A stretch of 64,000 nt of DNA, taken from contig NC_054881.1 of the NCBI RefSeq assembly GCF_018320785.1, positions 14,012,275-14,076,274 of the forward strand, given 5' to 3'. The position numbers were made by a program, and so were the translations under genes. The notes beneath the pieces were generated by a model that was given only the letters and a program-made list of their open reading frames with translations, was not told the DNA's origin and did no database searches. Of the stretch, positions 23,401 through 33,849 are shown piece after piece. Source of the DNA: Cheilinus undulatus. Taxonomy: Eukaryota > Chordata > Actinopteri > Labriformes > Labridae. Every line of letters begins with the position of its first letter. Position 1 is the first letter of the stretch.

Positions 23401-25672
23401 CTGGATCTCAGCAGACCTCTAATCCAGACTACAGCGCCTGGGTTGATTTCTACAGCCGACAGCCGATGGCTTACTTTAACCAGGGCGCACAGCAGACACA
23501 AGCCCCAGGCCTTCAGGTGAGAAGCGCATCTTAGAGCAATCTAGTCTGTTCTGGTAGACTTTGAGTTGGGTTTTTTGTTATTGCTACAGAAAAAGAAGAG
23601 CAGTTTGAGTGAAATCAGTAAATCTGTAACCATTAATACAAATAAATTCACTGTAAATGGGACAAAATGGCCTACCGCTAGGTAGTGCCCCATGTACAGA
23701 GGCTATAGTTGTCTAAGTAGGAGGCTTGGCTTTAAGTCCTGTCTGCGGCTCCTCCTCTCTCTTTCTACTTTTCAGTTGTCCTATCACAAGGGTTAAGAAA
23801 AGTGTCCACTAAAATGCTAATGCGATAGACGGTTGAATCAGCATGGAATAATTTTGGGGTTTTCTGGGTTTTTGAAACCCAGAAGACGAGTCGTTCAGAA
23901 CCATCAGGTTTTAAATACATACTTTATTCATAGCGAAGTTTTTTTTTTCCCAGTTTATTTAGTGTAGCTCATTAAGTAAGCTTTGATACACACATATTTC
24001 CCACTATTAGTCCACAAGGACAATGATACAATCTTAGTAACTTTAAAAATGGCTTATGCTGTTCATATTCTGTATGTTAAAGTTGAATCTCTGTCTGGAT
24101 TTTTGCTTTGTTGTACTATTAATTTGGAAAAGAAATGTACACCCTTCAGAGTTTGTACAATTGGGATCATTTCTGTGCATAATCAAGTCTGACCCTCTCT
24201 AGTTTACCAAGCTAGGGTGGATAATAAGAATATACAGAGGGATTTTAACTAGAGAATCGGTGAGAAATCTTTGATTTGCTATCTAAACAACTTAGTAGGA
24301 TTAAGATAGTAGATATAGTGGACTGATACTTGGCAGCTGTTAATTATACTTTTGATTTTATGACACAATAGGCACTATTTCATTGATTTTTAATAAAATG
24401 AATGACAAAAAAAAACTGCAAGATCTTTCCAAAAAGAACAGTGTTAAATTTGCACACACTGGCAACAATAAAATTACTGTTTCTGTAATCATTGACAGTA
24501 TCGTAAAAACTAAATAAAAAAAATGCAAATCTTAAGATTTTCTGACATAAAGCACAAAAGTTATTGCAACTATTTTACCCCTTGAAACAGAACTACAAGG
24601 GGTAGTTGGGAAATCTTCTCCTACCTAATGGGATGACCTTCATGGTCCTAATGCACCATCAGTAGTCGTTGACAGCATTTATGTTAACAGAATAAACAAC
24701 ATTCCCAGACATTTCAGCCATGAGAGCTTTGATGCTTTTTCAAGATAGGACCATAATGCATTGAGACTTCATATTAAGATATTAGATGAATGTTGTGAAT
24801 TTGAAATCTTATCTATGAAAAGACTTACATTTGTACCCTTCTTTTGATATTTGCTCTGCCATGTTGCCGATGATTCTCAGGGCATTTTTGGGGAGATTTC
24901 CCACAACACTTTTAGACTGTTACTCTAGAAAATCTCCAATTAAAGGAACATGTACCTCTAGCACTCCCCCCTTATGCTCCATTCCAACAAGAATCGGGAC
25001 ACCCTACACTTAGATGTGAACATGCTAAGCATAAGGGTAGCGCTACCCCCACCCCTATGTTTAGCGCTTAGGGTTAAGGGGTGTACTGGATCTGAGCCGA
25101 TGTTAGGTTTTAAGAACTTATACACATTTATTTTTGTTGCCATGATGTTGAAACAGTTATCAGCATGACTGAATTTTTATTTGAACCGTCACAAAGTTTA
25201 ATATCTGGTATTTTGATAGCCTTTTTGTAATTTTGTCCCAGAACAAGGGTAAAAACCTTCACACCTAAACAGCTTTTTGCTCAGGTGTGGCTCCTTTGTG
25301 GGCAGCAGCCTTCAGTCTGACATCCCTCACTCTGTGCATGTTCATAGTATCTGTTAATATGTGGATGTATTTCAGCCTCGTGTAACACGTTCAGTAACAG
25401 TAAACACTGAATTTCTCCTTGAAGGATTGACTAAGCTTAATTTAGTCTCTTAGGTTTTCAGACACAGTAGAGCTTTATTGCTGTAGTTTTAAGTGTGTTA
25501 ACTTCATTGTTAACTCTGTTTTTCATGGATTTGTTGATTAAAAATAAAGATTTTTTCCTTGTAAACTCTTACCAACCATGATGTTTTAACTGTAACACAC
25601 CAGGAGGATGAGCTGTGTGAAAACCATGTAAAATGCAGTTAACAGGCTGATTTTCTTCCCCAGGATCATTAG
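2476..25672 (+). CDS. fubp3: Far upstream element-binding protein 3 (four KH domains), 5'-partial
   Basis: Nuclear/cytoplasmic KH protein that binds single-stranded DNA and RNA; the family acts in MYC FUSE regulation and in mRNA control. Coding exons: 2476-2509, 3024-3073, 3236-3307, 6180-6237, 6488-6650, 8448-8546, 8737-8841, 9640-9742, 10703-10803, 14316-14445, 21719-21879, 22142-22215, 22371-22459, 22968-23024, 23228-23278, 23386-23516, 25664-25672. Frames join without a stop to give 494 residues. All four KH loops are intact: GKGG (KH1, exons 2-3), GKGG (KH2, exon 5), GRNG (KH3, exon 8) and GKGG (KH4, split between exons 10 and 11). The C-terminus has Tyr-rich motifs ([21 protein letters not shown]). 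ERDGFGG after KH3 and [10 protein letters not shown] in KH4 favour FUBP3 over FUBP1 or KHSRP. The first ~70 residues lie upstream of the window. The exon 1 boundary could instead be 2479. The intron after 23024 has a GC donor. Paralogue choice is confident but unsearched. Confidence 0.95.
2694..2745. repeat. Short fish interspersed-repeat fragment
   Basis: The sequence ATAATTTATTTGTGTAGCACTTTTTAC-type (here 2701-2729) is typical of the 3' end of abundant fish non-LTR/SINE-type repeats. A related stretch, TTTATATAGCACATTATAAAATAC-like, occurs at about 10204-10260 in a later intron of the same gene. Family assignment comes from memory only. Confidence 0.35.
3308..6179. other. fubp3 intron 3, repeat-like and AT-rich
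   Basis: A 2.9-kb intron between the KH1 exon and the DSGG exon. It contains no exon-like sequence. Stretches around 3540-3900 and 4020-4300 look like old interspersed repeats, and around 4370-5140 there are AT-rich stretches with ATTAATT-type cores. No intact element boundaries were found. Confidence 0.4.
6651..8447. other. fubp3 intron 5 with decayed hAT-like fragments
   Basis: Between the KH2 exons. The region 6929-7443 begins CAGTGGTTCCCAACTGG and has TTCCACTTCTGGGTCCCAACT near its end, a wording typical of fish hAT-type relics. At 7866-7920 the text ATATCAATATCGATTGACCGATATTGG resembles the TATCGGCC-rich ends of another hAT-like family that also borders the minisatellite at 15.9 kb. Neither has identifiable target-site duplications. 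Confidence 0.35.
8921..9405. mobile_element. Decayed non-autonomous Tc1-like element
   Basis: The left end (TTTGCAAATTTATTAGAAAG, then AAGTATTCAGACC at about 8973) is the degenerate inverted copy of the right end (GTCTGAATACTTAT at 9299, then TTCTCATAAATTTGCAAAAA). The AAGTATTCAGACCCTTTGC wording and the internal CTGCAGAGCTCAGAGAGGGG are characteristic of fish Tc1-like copies. No transposase frame of useful length remains. It lies in the intron before the KH3 exon. Confidence 0.65.
11227..11648. mobile_element. hAT-type miniature element with 8-bp target duplication
   Basis: The 422-bp element starts TAGGGGTGGGA and ends TCCCACCCCTA, a perfect 11-bp terminal inverted repeat. It is flanked on both sides by the same eight bases, GTACCTCT (11219-11226 and 11649-11656). 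An 8-bp duplication is the hallmark of hAT superfamily insertion. The interior is rich in AATCGAT/ATATCG wording and contains no transposase. It is inserted in the fubp3 intron after KH3. Confidence 0.9.
11775..12416. mobile_element. Probable degraded hAT-like relic
   Basis: The right end, read on the minus strand, is TTAGGGCTGGGCAATAAATC. The left end has a similar but damaged GGTCAATATGGGCAATATGG. This GGGCTGGGCAATA motif is common at the ends of fish hAT elements. No target duplication is clear, so the boundaries are approximate. Confidence 0.4.
14820..15425. promoter_or_regulatory. Candidate conserved non-coding element (enhancer)
   Basis: Non-repetitive sequence dense in homeodomain, POU and bHLH cores: TAATTGTTAAAG, CAATCATGTGG, GAATTAGCTTATTGG, GCATTAGCATATGAAG, GGTGATTAATATC and two CATATG E-boxes. 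Composition differs from the AT-rich repeats around it. Conservation is inferred from texture only. The nearby developmental gene prdm12 is the likely target. Confidence 0.45.
15955..18135. repeat. 23-bp minisatellite, about 95 copies
   Basis: The consensus is TGTAAATATCAGCCTATATT plus GKC (23 bp), repeated with substitutions for about 2.2 kb. Units begin near 15960 and decay after about 17850. The fubp3-sense strand carries about 49 exact TGTAAATA motifs by hand count, plus three TGTATATA. Larger blocks are duplicated: the stretch with a ten-T run at 16933-16942 recurs at 17716-17725 (offset 783, about 34 units), and the segment starting at 16561 recurs at 17367 (offset 806, about 35 units). 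Confidence 0.95.
19360..20165. promoter_or_regulatory. Candidate conserved non-coding element (enhancer)
   Basis: An 0.8-kb GC-balanced, non-repetitive block in the same fubp3 intron. Features include TCATAATGGCTTCATTAAGG, GGTTGACAATGGGTTAATGG, GTGTAATTGATG, GCTGGTGTAATTGC and TGATTTGCATGGATG (octamer-like). Open frames exist on both strands but show no protein-like features. Regulatory role is an inference. Confidence 0.45.
21880..22141. other. Short GC-rich fubp3 intron with open reading frame
   Basis: This 262-bp intron after KH4 begins GTAGGT and ends CTCTAG. If retained, the KH4 exon frame continues to a TGA-free stretch ending at the stop at 22006-22008, adding about 43 residues rich in Gly and Ala. 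Its 5' half (TGATATTCATGAGCGCACATG) resembles constrained non-coding sequence. Confidence 0.4.
23517..25663. other. Last fubp3 intron, partly repeat-like
   Basis: A 2.1-kb intron before a terminal exon that contributes only Asp-His-stop. The stretch at about 24900-25120 contains near-palindromic TAGCGCTACCCC / TTTAGCGCTTAGGG wording typical of a degenerate DNA transposon. No coding sequence is recognised. Confidence 0.4.
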
Positions 25673-27320
25673 AGAAGACGCCCAGGTGAAAGACTTGAAT
25701 CTCTGAGGATGAAAACAACCCTTTTTTAACCGAGAGGGGAGTTCTAGATTTGCAACGCCTTGAAGACTTTTTTTCTTAGTGAGAAACACTAGCTGTAGAA
25801 TGACTTCTATGATAAAGTAATATTTCTAAAATCAGGAACATTTCTTTGTTACTAAATGCTTGTGTACACTGTTATTTTGAATAGACAGTATCTGGGATCC
25901 CTTTTTGGACTTGAGAGAGCTGTTTTTTTTTTTTTGTTTTTGCTATATTTTCCTGTCGTTGACTCAGATTGTACCGCCAAAATGAACCCAAAAGTTGTAA
26001 CATTTCAAACGGCAATATGATCTATTTTTTCTAGTTTTGTTGAGATGAAACATGGTTTTTGTGCTTAGCAGTCTTGAATAGCATTTTGTCATTTGTCATG
26101 ATGTTTAAAGAGTGTGTTAAAAATGTTTTCCTTTTACATAATTCAGTGAAATGAAACTGTGATGTTTTGTTACAGGAAATGTATTTTTGTTACAAAGCTT
26201 AAAAACGTAAAGATAAATGTCCGCCAGTGGCAATAGTTCTAATTTAATTCCTGTTGTGCATTGTATGCTGTTTTTCATTGTCTTTTTATTGTACTCTGGT
26301 TTCAAAACAAAAGGTGCAATATCTTCTTTCACTTTGAAACAAAGATGGCTTCTCTAATATTTTGACAGATTTTTAACTTGTAGTTTTAAGATGTTATTTT
26401 GTTTTCAAATGAAAATGTCATAGATAATTTATTACAATTATCTGATATGATAGGATTGAGGGGGATGTTGCAAATAGCTTTGTTGCCTTTGCTACCTTGT
26501 AAAACTATGTATATATGCTCACATATTTGACTGTTAATTTAAAATATATATGTTTCATATATATATACTTATATAAAAATTATTTTTTTCCTGTTATCAG
26601 TGTTCAGGAAAATGGTCCCTCTTTTTTCTGTTCTGTTTTCATACTGAAAATGTTCAAAGATTGTGAATGTGTGATTTTTGAAATTGGATGTTGCATCTTG
26701 TTATGAAGAAAAAAAAACGAAGTGGTAGATTTTTGTGTATGTTCTGCACCTCAGCTATTCAAGACTGCTAAGCCTCTGTACTTCTACCTGTGTAATGATT
26801 AATGTAGTATTTTTATGTTTTAAGTATTATGATCAAAAACGGTCTTATTTGGTACCTCCCAGTTCACTAACAGCCCGCTGAGCCCGGGGCGAGGACTCAG
26901 CGGGCCGTTGGACTCAGTCCAATGCTAATAACTTTTTAATTAATTTTTTATTTCTTTGTGTGATCTAATATAAATGCTATAAATGATGCATCATTATGGA
27001 AAAATGATTATGGTATTAATGTCATTTCTTAATGAAAAGGGATATAATTTGAAAATGTCTAATTCTGGTGTTTGTTTTTTTCCTTCTGTGTACAGTTAAC
27101 CATGTATTAAAAACATCCAGACTACCTTTATGTGTTCTCCTTAAGCTGATTTTCTGTTCCAAACATGTGGATGTGTGTTCCTGTCAGAGCTGTGTAAATG
27201 CTAACAGGTGACACGTGGAGTCCAAATGTAGGCTGACTGTATGTTTTCATGTTTTATAAGCAGAACATCTATTTTCTATAGACTGCTGACACTTCTCAAA
27301 TCCAAATAAATTTTCCGCAA
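25673..27320 (+). other. fubp3: fubp3 3' UTR
   Basis: An AT-rich untranslated tail after the TAG at 25670-25672. The best polyadenylation hexamer is AATAAA at 27305-27310. A later AATAAA at 28139-28144 is a possible distal alternative. A GC-rich hairpin sits at 26873-26905. The end is predicted, not observed. Confidence 0.6.
26873..26905 (+). other. GC-rich stem-loop in fubp3 3' UTR
   Basis: GCCCGCTGAG (26873-26882) pairs perfectly with CTCAGCGGGC (26896-26905) across a 13-base loop. It is strikingly GC-rich within an AT-rich 3' UTR. A further ACTCAG copy follows at 26912-26917. Confidence 0.75.
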
Positions 27321-27480
27321 GCCGCTCTTGTGGTTCATGTTAGCTGCAGCAGTTTTCCACTGATACACTGTGAACATGAATGTACGTTTGTTCCCACACA
27401 GCTGCCAGTATAAGAGAGAAATAATTTCTTGAAAAATGTACATTTAATGTCTTAACGTTTTCTGTACGCCCTTGGTCAGA

Positions 27481-27962
27481 AGTGTCAAAAACGACCCACT
27501 TTCACTTCTTTCCTAAAGTACAGCAAATTTTTTAACCTTAAATTTATTTTGCATGAAGAAAACAAACTTTGTCAGTATCAGGGTTTTCTCTCTGCACCTT
27601 GCAGAAAGACTAATGGACTTCACAAGCATTTTCATCACTAAAATCAGCTCTATTATTGGCCTTTTTGCAAAAATGGCTGCAATATGATTTTTTTTTTTTT
27701 TTTGTTTATGCATGAGATACTGGTATAGTCCAAAAAGTTGTAGAATTTAGCACTGAATTCATTTTTTTTTTTTTTTGTTTATTAAAGGGAGCAGTCAAGC
27801 TTTTTGGGGGGAATGTAGTGCTAAGTCTTTTTTTACTAACTGTTCAATGAGGAATTCAACCCCTAGCAGAATTGCTTCCCCCTTTATTTTGTGCACTAGA
27901 TAAGAATTAAATCGTCAAAATAAGGAATAAAATCAAGATAAAGTTGGGTCATTTTTGACACT
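27481..27962. mobile_element. Candidate inverted-repeat miniature element
   Basis: AGTGTCAAAAACGACCCA at 27481-27498 and TGGGTCATTTTTGACACT at 27945-27962 are inverted copies matching at 17 of 18 bases. The 480-bp interior is AT-rich, with runs of T and no coding potential. No clear target duplication was identified, so the true ends may lie slightly outside. Confidence 0.6.
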
Positions 27963-28227
27963 GTCCACGCAGGGTTAGGCATTTTCTTTCTGCAAAGAAT
28001 TCTGGTTTTTGGTTTTCATCGTGATAGCTCTTAATCGCTGCTACATTCTGTTGAAAATTGTTTAATCTGAATTTGTCCGTCATTTCTTTTATTCTGGTAG
28101 AGATGTTAATTCTGGCTTTTTTGTGATGTAAGAGAAGAAATAAACGTTGACGTTATGCATCTTAAGAACTTGTCCCAAATGACACTCTCATTTTGAGACC
28201 TTACCTTGTGGAGAAATTTGTCTTACC

Positions 28228-28894
28228 TAAAGTCCCTGTAATACAAAGAAAAACTTTGTTAGGTTTGTTGTATGACAGGCCAGTGTGTTATGAATCACCG
28301 GGCCAGATTTGAGTCATGAAAAACATCACTAAGTTTATAAAGTTGAGCTTCAAAACCATGTAAAGTGAGGCAGCAAAATCTGCTGGATCTGCAGGATGGT
28401 GTGGGTGTGTCTGTTCATTGAGGTGAAGCCACGCCCACTCAAGAGAAATACAATCCTCTCAATTAAAAAAAAAAAGCCTCTGCTGCTTGGCTCTGTGCCA
28501 GAGCAGAGAGACAGAAGTTCGGGATTACATTTACTGTTTTCTGGCACAAATCTGTTGTGATGCTTTTAATGACCTGTAGTCCATCGTGGCTGATAGATGT
28601 GGGAAATTTACCTCACAATGAACAAAAACCCAGCATTTAACTGGCTGTTAACTTTCAGTGAAGGCAGTGACATCAGCTAACAACAGCTGACCATCAAGAC
28701 CGATGATGTCATTGGCTCAGATTTTTGCCCTGCTCAAACAAAACCAAACCAGGAAAAAGGTGAACAACTTTCTAATGGTCTGAATCAAAATTTCAGTCAC
28801 ACATAGATCTCAGGGTTTTTCCAAGTGTTTACATCAACGTTAATCCCACATATTTAGTACACAAAGTTTGGATTTCACTTTACAGGGACTTTAA
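28228..28894. mobile_element. Candidate inverted-repeat miniature element
   Basis: TAAAGTCCCTGTAA (28228-28241) is inverted as TTACAGGGACTTTA (28880-28893), followed by a final A. The 667-bp interior has the CCACGCCCACTC and CATCGTGGCTG wording seen in dispersed fish repeats and no long frame. The ends resemble a TTAA-targeting family, but the left flank reads CTAA, so the class is uncertain. Confidence 0.6.
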
Positions 28895-30394
28895 ATATTT
28901 AAAATCCCAGACAGAATTTTCCTGAAACAGGATTTCCCCCCTCAGATTTCTTAAAATTGTTTCAACAAATCCTGATAATTTGACTTCTTTCACGCTCCTC
29001 TACACTGAAGCCACCATCCTTTTACACACTTGCTTTTAATAAAGCATAATTTATGGTTGTGTTTTAGAAATCTTGACTCATCTTGCAAATCCATCAGCTG
29101 GATCATTGGAAATCCATCAGCTGGATTTCCTGTGAAATGACCAAAATTAACTTATCAAAGGACCATTATTGTCATCCAGACATGAAAGATTAGAGAATGC
29201 TTATAAAAATGAAACACTCTTACAAAATGTATAGATTCATGTCATCTTGTAACCTTTCCCTCTTGGTTCCTTGTTGTCAAATCTCCAGCAGTCTGCTGTC
29301 CCTCTTCCTCCTCTGAGATGTTCCTCTCCCCCCTCTGCAGCCATTCCAGCTTTGTCACTGCACATCTTCCCTCTCAGCGGGGGACTACTGCCACACTGGC
29401 CCCTGCATTGATGCGCTGCAGCTGTTTCCAAATCCAGCCCTTGATTTTGATCCTCTTCCCCTTTTAAAGGACTCATCCCAGAGGACAACGCTGACCCGGT
29501 GGTCCTTTGTGACCGACTAATAATTTAGTTGTTTCAGGATCATCAGGAACAATTATTCTTCCTGAAGGCACAGCATTGACACCCTATCCTCCCTGAAACA
29601 CTAGAAACACTAGGCCCCTACAACAAAATACAGCATCTCCAGAGCTTGAGTCAGTGCTCTTTACAAATTAAGACAGACATGATATTAGCAAAATTTAACA
29701 AACCTCCTCTTGAGAGAAAATAACACACACTTCAGGGTAAATGATCCCAAATTTTCCCCTGTTGTTTAAAAGAAGAAAAAAGCTCTTAATTTAGAGGAAA
29801 TAAATCGTTACATTAGAAAATCTGATGAATGCGATCAATCAAAATGTCCAACTTGTAATGGTTAAAGTTGGCTTCACCAAAGTGATGTTAGGACTCAGAT
29901 CAAACAATGTTACACAATACATCATGTACATTTGTATCTACATTTATCAGACATAGCCATTACAGCAAAGGTCTTTTGATATTTCCTTCCTTTTTTTTTT
30001 ACATGCTTGGAGTGCCTGGTTCCTCCCACTAGTATGGAAATCTCTTTCCATCTTGTGACTTGATGAATGAATATTTTCATTTCAATTACTCACATTTTAA
30101 CAAAAGAACTATTAAACAAGATCATTTTACATGATGAATCAGGAAACAAAAAAAACAGTAGACTAAGGCAGTGGCTTATGTCTGCCAATCCTGTTCTATC
30201 CAAGGAATTACCCAGAAAATCAGCAGCAGAAAGAAAATTAAATATGCTTTAAAACCACAATCATCTACTGTCATTCAGTTTCATCAGTGCACATTGTAAC
30301 CTTTGATTATTTTACATTTCAGTCTTTTTGACCACCAACAGAGTTCAACATATGTGAAATATCCAGCACTGTTGCCTACTGCTTGACTGAAGCT

Positions 30395-30770
30395 CAAATA
30401 CTTTATGAAAGCTTACCAAGATGAAACACCTCACCTCATATAAACATTTGCACTAATTTATCTATTTACTGCAACTTAAATCACTGCGGTAAAATGCCTC
30501 ACCTCATATGCACATTTGCAGTGATTCATCTATTGACTTTAACTCAAATACAGTAAGAAAGCTCACTGCGGTAAAAATGTCTCACCTAATATGCTGACCG
30601 CACCAATAAATTATTTACTGTAACTGAAATACAGCAAGAAAGCTCACTACGGTAAAATACCTCACCTCATGCATATTTGCACTAATCTATTAACTGTACT
30701 CAAATACTGCAAGAAAGCTCACTGCCATAAAATACCTCACCTCATATGCACGTTTTTACTAATTGATGTA
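30395..30770. repeat. Degenerate ~85-bp tandem repeat, about 4.5 copies
   Basis: A unit containing AAGAAAGCTCACTGCGGTAA, then AATACCTCACCTCATATGCA, then a CATTTGCACTAAT-type stretch and TTTACTGTAACTCAAATAC recurs near 30410, 30480, 30560, 30640 and 30720 with many substitutions and small deletions. The copies are in the same orientation. Confidence 0.8.
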
Positions 30771-31509
30771 AACAATCCTAAATGTCTACCTTGTGTAAAT
30801 CTGCCCACATCCTTGCACATTTTATACTTTTTCATATCTATTCAGCATTCTTTGCTCTTTGCACATCTTGCAACCATACTATCGGTGCACAGGGACTTGT
30901 ATATACTAGAAAAAATACCAAACAAGAGCTTGTAAATATTTAAATCTTAATTCATCCTTTTCATCCTTAAGTCTGTTCCATAACTACACCCTCAAATTGT
31001 AACGCTTTAAACAACTACAGACATGGTGATGTGTTTACACCGCACCACAGGCGGGTACCGCCCTTCACAGCAATCACTGCATTACTATTAATGGGTCTGA
31101 CTCTCTCCCCTACTGCGCAGCAGGTTGGCATACATGGCCACATCAGTGATTTAATTGTTTTATTTATATCCTATTTTTTTAACATGGCTACATACTCTTG
31201 AGTTTTGTTTTAAAATAATTGAAGTTCTGTCTTGTATTGATGACTGTCCCAAATAAAAGTGGGGTTATTTTACATTTAGGTAAGGACTATCAACTAAATC
31301 TTTACAGTCACAGGCAGTTATAGTATCAGACAGAGGTACTCAGTTGTGTAGTTAAGGGTAAACTTGAGTATACAGAGTATGCTCACTTTTTAAAAAATCT
31401 CCATAGAGTATCTCCTAGAATGGCAAATGCAAAAAGAAGTAAAACTAGTGCATTGCTTTGTAAGGTATTACCCCCAATACTGCTGAGGAATATAGGATAG
31501 TTCTTTCAG

Positions 31510-31560
31510 GAAGAATCATAGTGCAGTTGTCTGTGTGTGACAACTGCACTATGATTCTTC
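31510..31560. other. Perfect 22-bp inverted repeat with 7-nt loop
   Basis: Arms at 31510-31531 and 31539-31560 are exact reverse complements (left arm starts GAAGAATCATAGTGCAG), separated by TGTGTGT. It is isolated in intergenic AT-rich sequence, with no pairing beyond the arms. It could be a hairpin RNA, a cruciform or a miniature-element centre. Function is unknown. Confidence 0.85.
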
Positions 31561-33849
31561 ATTTACAGCTAGTTTCATAATGATCCTTACTCCCTGAAGC
31601 AGAAGAGTTAAGTGGCAATGTACAAAGACAGAAGGCCCATTTTAGGTAAATATAAAATGGAAGATGGTCTTTGTTTACAAAACAGAGCATTCAACCATTC
31701 ATCCTTTGCTGGATAATCAGCTTAAAAAATGTCTCCCACCTCTGCAGGCAATACTACCCCACTGCCTGTACTCCAAAGGGCCTCAAGATGCCGTCTTTAT
31801 CGATGCTGTCAAATATGAGATAAATGTCCATAATTACTTTTAATGATTAAGACGATGTGAGTGGGCAAAGAATGACTAAAAAAGCTTCAAAATATAATTT
31901 AGTCATCCAAGATAGTCCCTTGAGAGGACCCTAGATCCCAGCAGCAAAGTCTAAAAGCCCCAAAATGTCTCCATAAAAGGCAAATTGCATTACATTTATT
32001 GGTGGATTACTATGGTAAAGTGGCATACACGATAGGAAAATGTATGATTTGTAGCAGAAGGACAGATTTTATTCATTTACTTTTGGTTTATTTGTTGGGG
32101 ACATGTACAATAGCATAGATACACTGGGAGCAGTCTTGCCATGAAAGTGTTTTAGTGTTTATAGTGAATGCTATTTTGCAACACTGTCCATAGAAGAGCT
32201 TCTATGATAACAAAGGTTAGAATAGTAGGTAAAAAAGGGGAACTGGGTACAACTTGAAACAGTGAATACACTATACACAGTTATAGTTGAAGAAAATCAA
32301 ACTCGAGTGCAGTGTTGTTGATAAATTAACCAAAAGATTTGGTGGCTTTCTTACATGTGGGGAAGTTTGTAATGAGTTTCAAGCGATCAGGTAGCGAATT
32401 CCAGAAAAAAGCTCTTAGAGAAAAAGCTGTCTAAGCGAGAGCACGTTTTGCGGAAAGAAAGGTTGGAATTTTGATTTGAAGCTGCTCTGCTTAAACTGCT
32501 GCAGCTCAGAAAGTCAGAGGAGCAAGTCCATGTAAACGTTTGAACACAGACTTCATACGATGGAATTACTAGACTTAAACCTTTAATTTACTGAAAACGT
32601 GGCAGTGATGACTACTGCTGTCTATGATTTTTACAGCCTGATTGTAGAGGCACTTTAAGGATTTGATTTCTGACTGATTTGTCTGAGACCAGGCACCACA
32701 GGACATGTGAGAAAGTATCAAGATTTTTAAAACATAAAGTCACTATTGCTTTAAAAACTAACTTTGAATCCAAAATGACCCCCAGATACTTCACCTCTAA
32801 TACTCCAATCCATTCACTCTTCATTTCAACATTCAGCAATTCTCTCTGGAAAAAATGATTTTGCACCAAAAGTGAGCAAATAATTCTTACTAGTGGTGTG
32901 TTATATTTAAATGTGATGTTATATTAAATGTGATGCTCCTCCAAGAGATGTTGAGCTATTATTAAAGGATCTGCATTGAAGATTTGTGTTTTTCCTGTAC
33001 TATTGTAATTTTCTTTAACATATTCTATTCATTTGCTGATTGTTTTTAGCTAAAGCAGTTATGTTGGTCTTTTATAGGGCCTCCAAATGACTTAAATGCC
33101 CCAGTTTAACACACAAAATATACAGTTGCATCACTTATCATGTTTACGCCAGCCTCTTTTGCATTCTTTACTATCACAGTTTCATGAGCATTATATATTA
33201 CTAATGTAACCATTTAGTCTTCATTTAATCAGGAAAAAATCTTGAGATGGTTTCTCTCAATAGTGTAATGGCCAAAGCACAAAGAAGCATATGACTAATA
33301 GTTAAAAATTACATTTTAGTGCTTGTTCAAAGGGGGTAAAGGTATTCAGTTTTCTTTGTATGCAAAAAATGCCCGATCCTTTTGTATATTTGAGAATGTC
33401 AAAACACTTTGGGATTTAGGTTAAATCATTTGAAGTCCCAGAGTGTTGGAATTAAAATGTACATTAAATTGTTAGTTTTATTGTGCAGGGGAATTAAACA
33501 GTGTAAAGCGGTAGAGCATCATGGTTGCAGCTTTAGTAATAGTGGCCTCATGATTCAAAATGCAGAACTAAAAAGGTCACAAAAAATAGCATAATAATAA
33601 TAATAATAATAATCAAGAAGTATAAATAACATGTTATATTAGGCTTCATTCAGATTGGCAACCAGTGAATATGATGGATTAACTGCTGTTTTTGCACTAA
33701 TGTTATACTGAAGTAGAAATGTATAAATATCCCTTAGTTGTGTTGTTTTTTTATTTTAATCAACTTTGGTAATGTTTTAATTCTTGCCTCAGTGTTCTGT
33801 AAGTTTCAGTACTTTATTCACCTTACATAGGCCTCATTTACCAACACTT

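Noticed and set aside
32612-32869. Minus-strand fragment with VKYLGVILDSKL, reverse-transcriptase-like
   Set aside because: Too short and without catalytic motifs (no FxDD); mentioned only inside the intergenic note.
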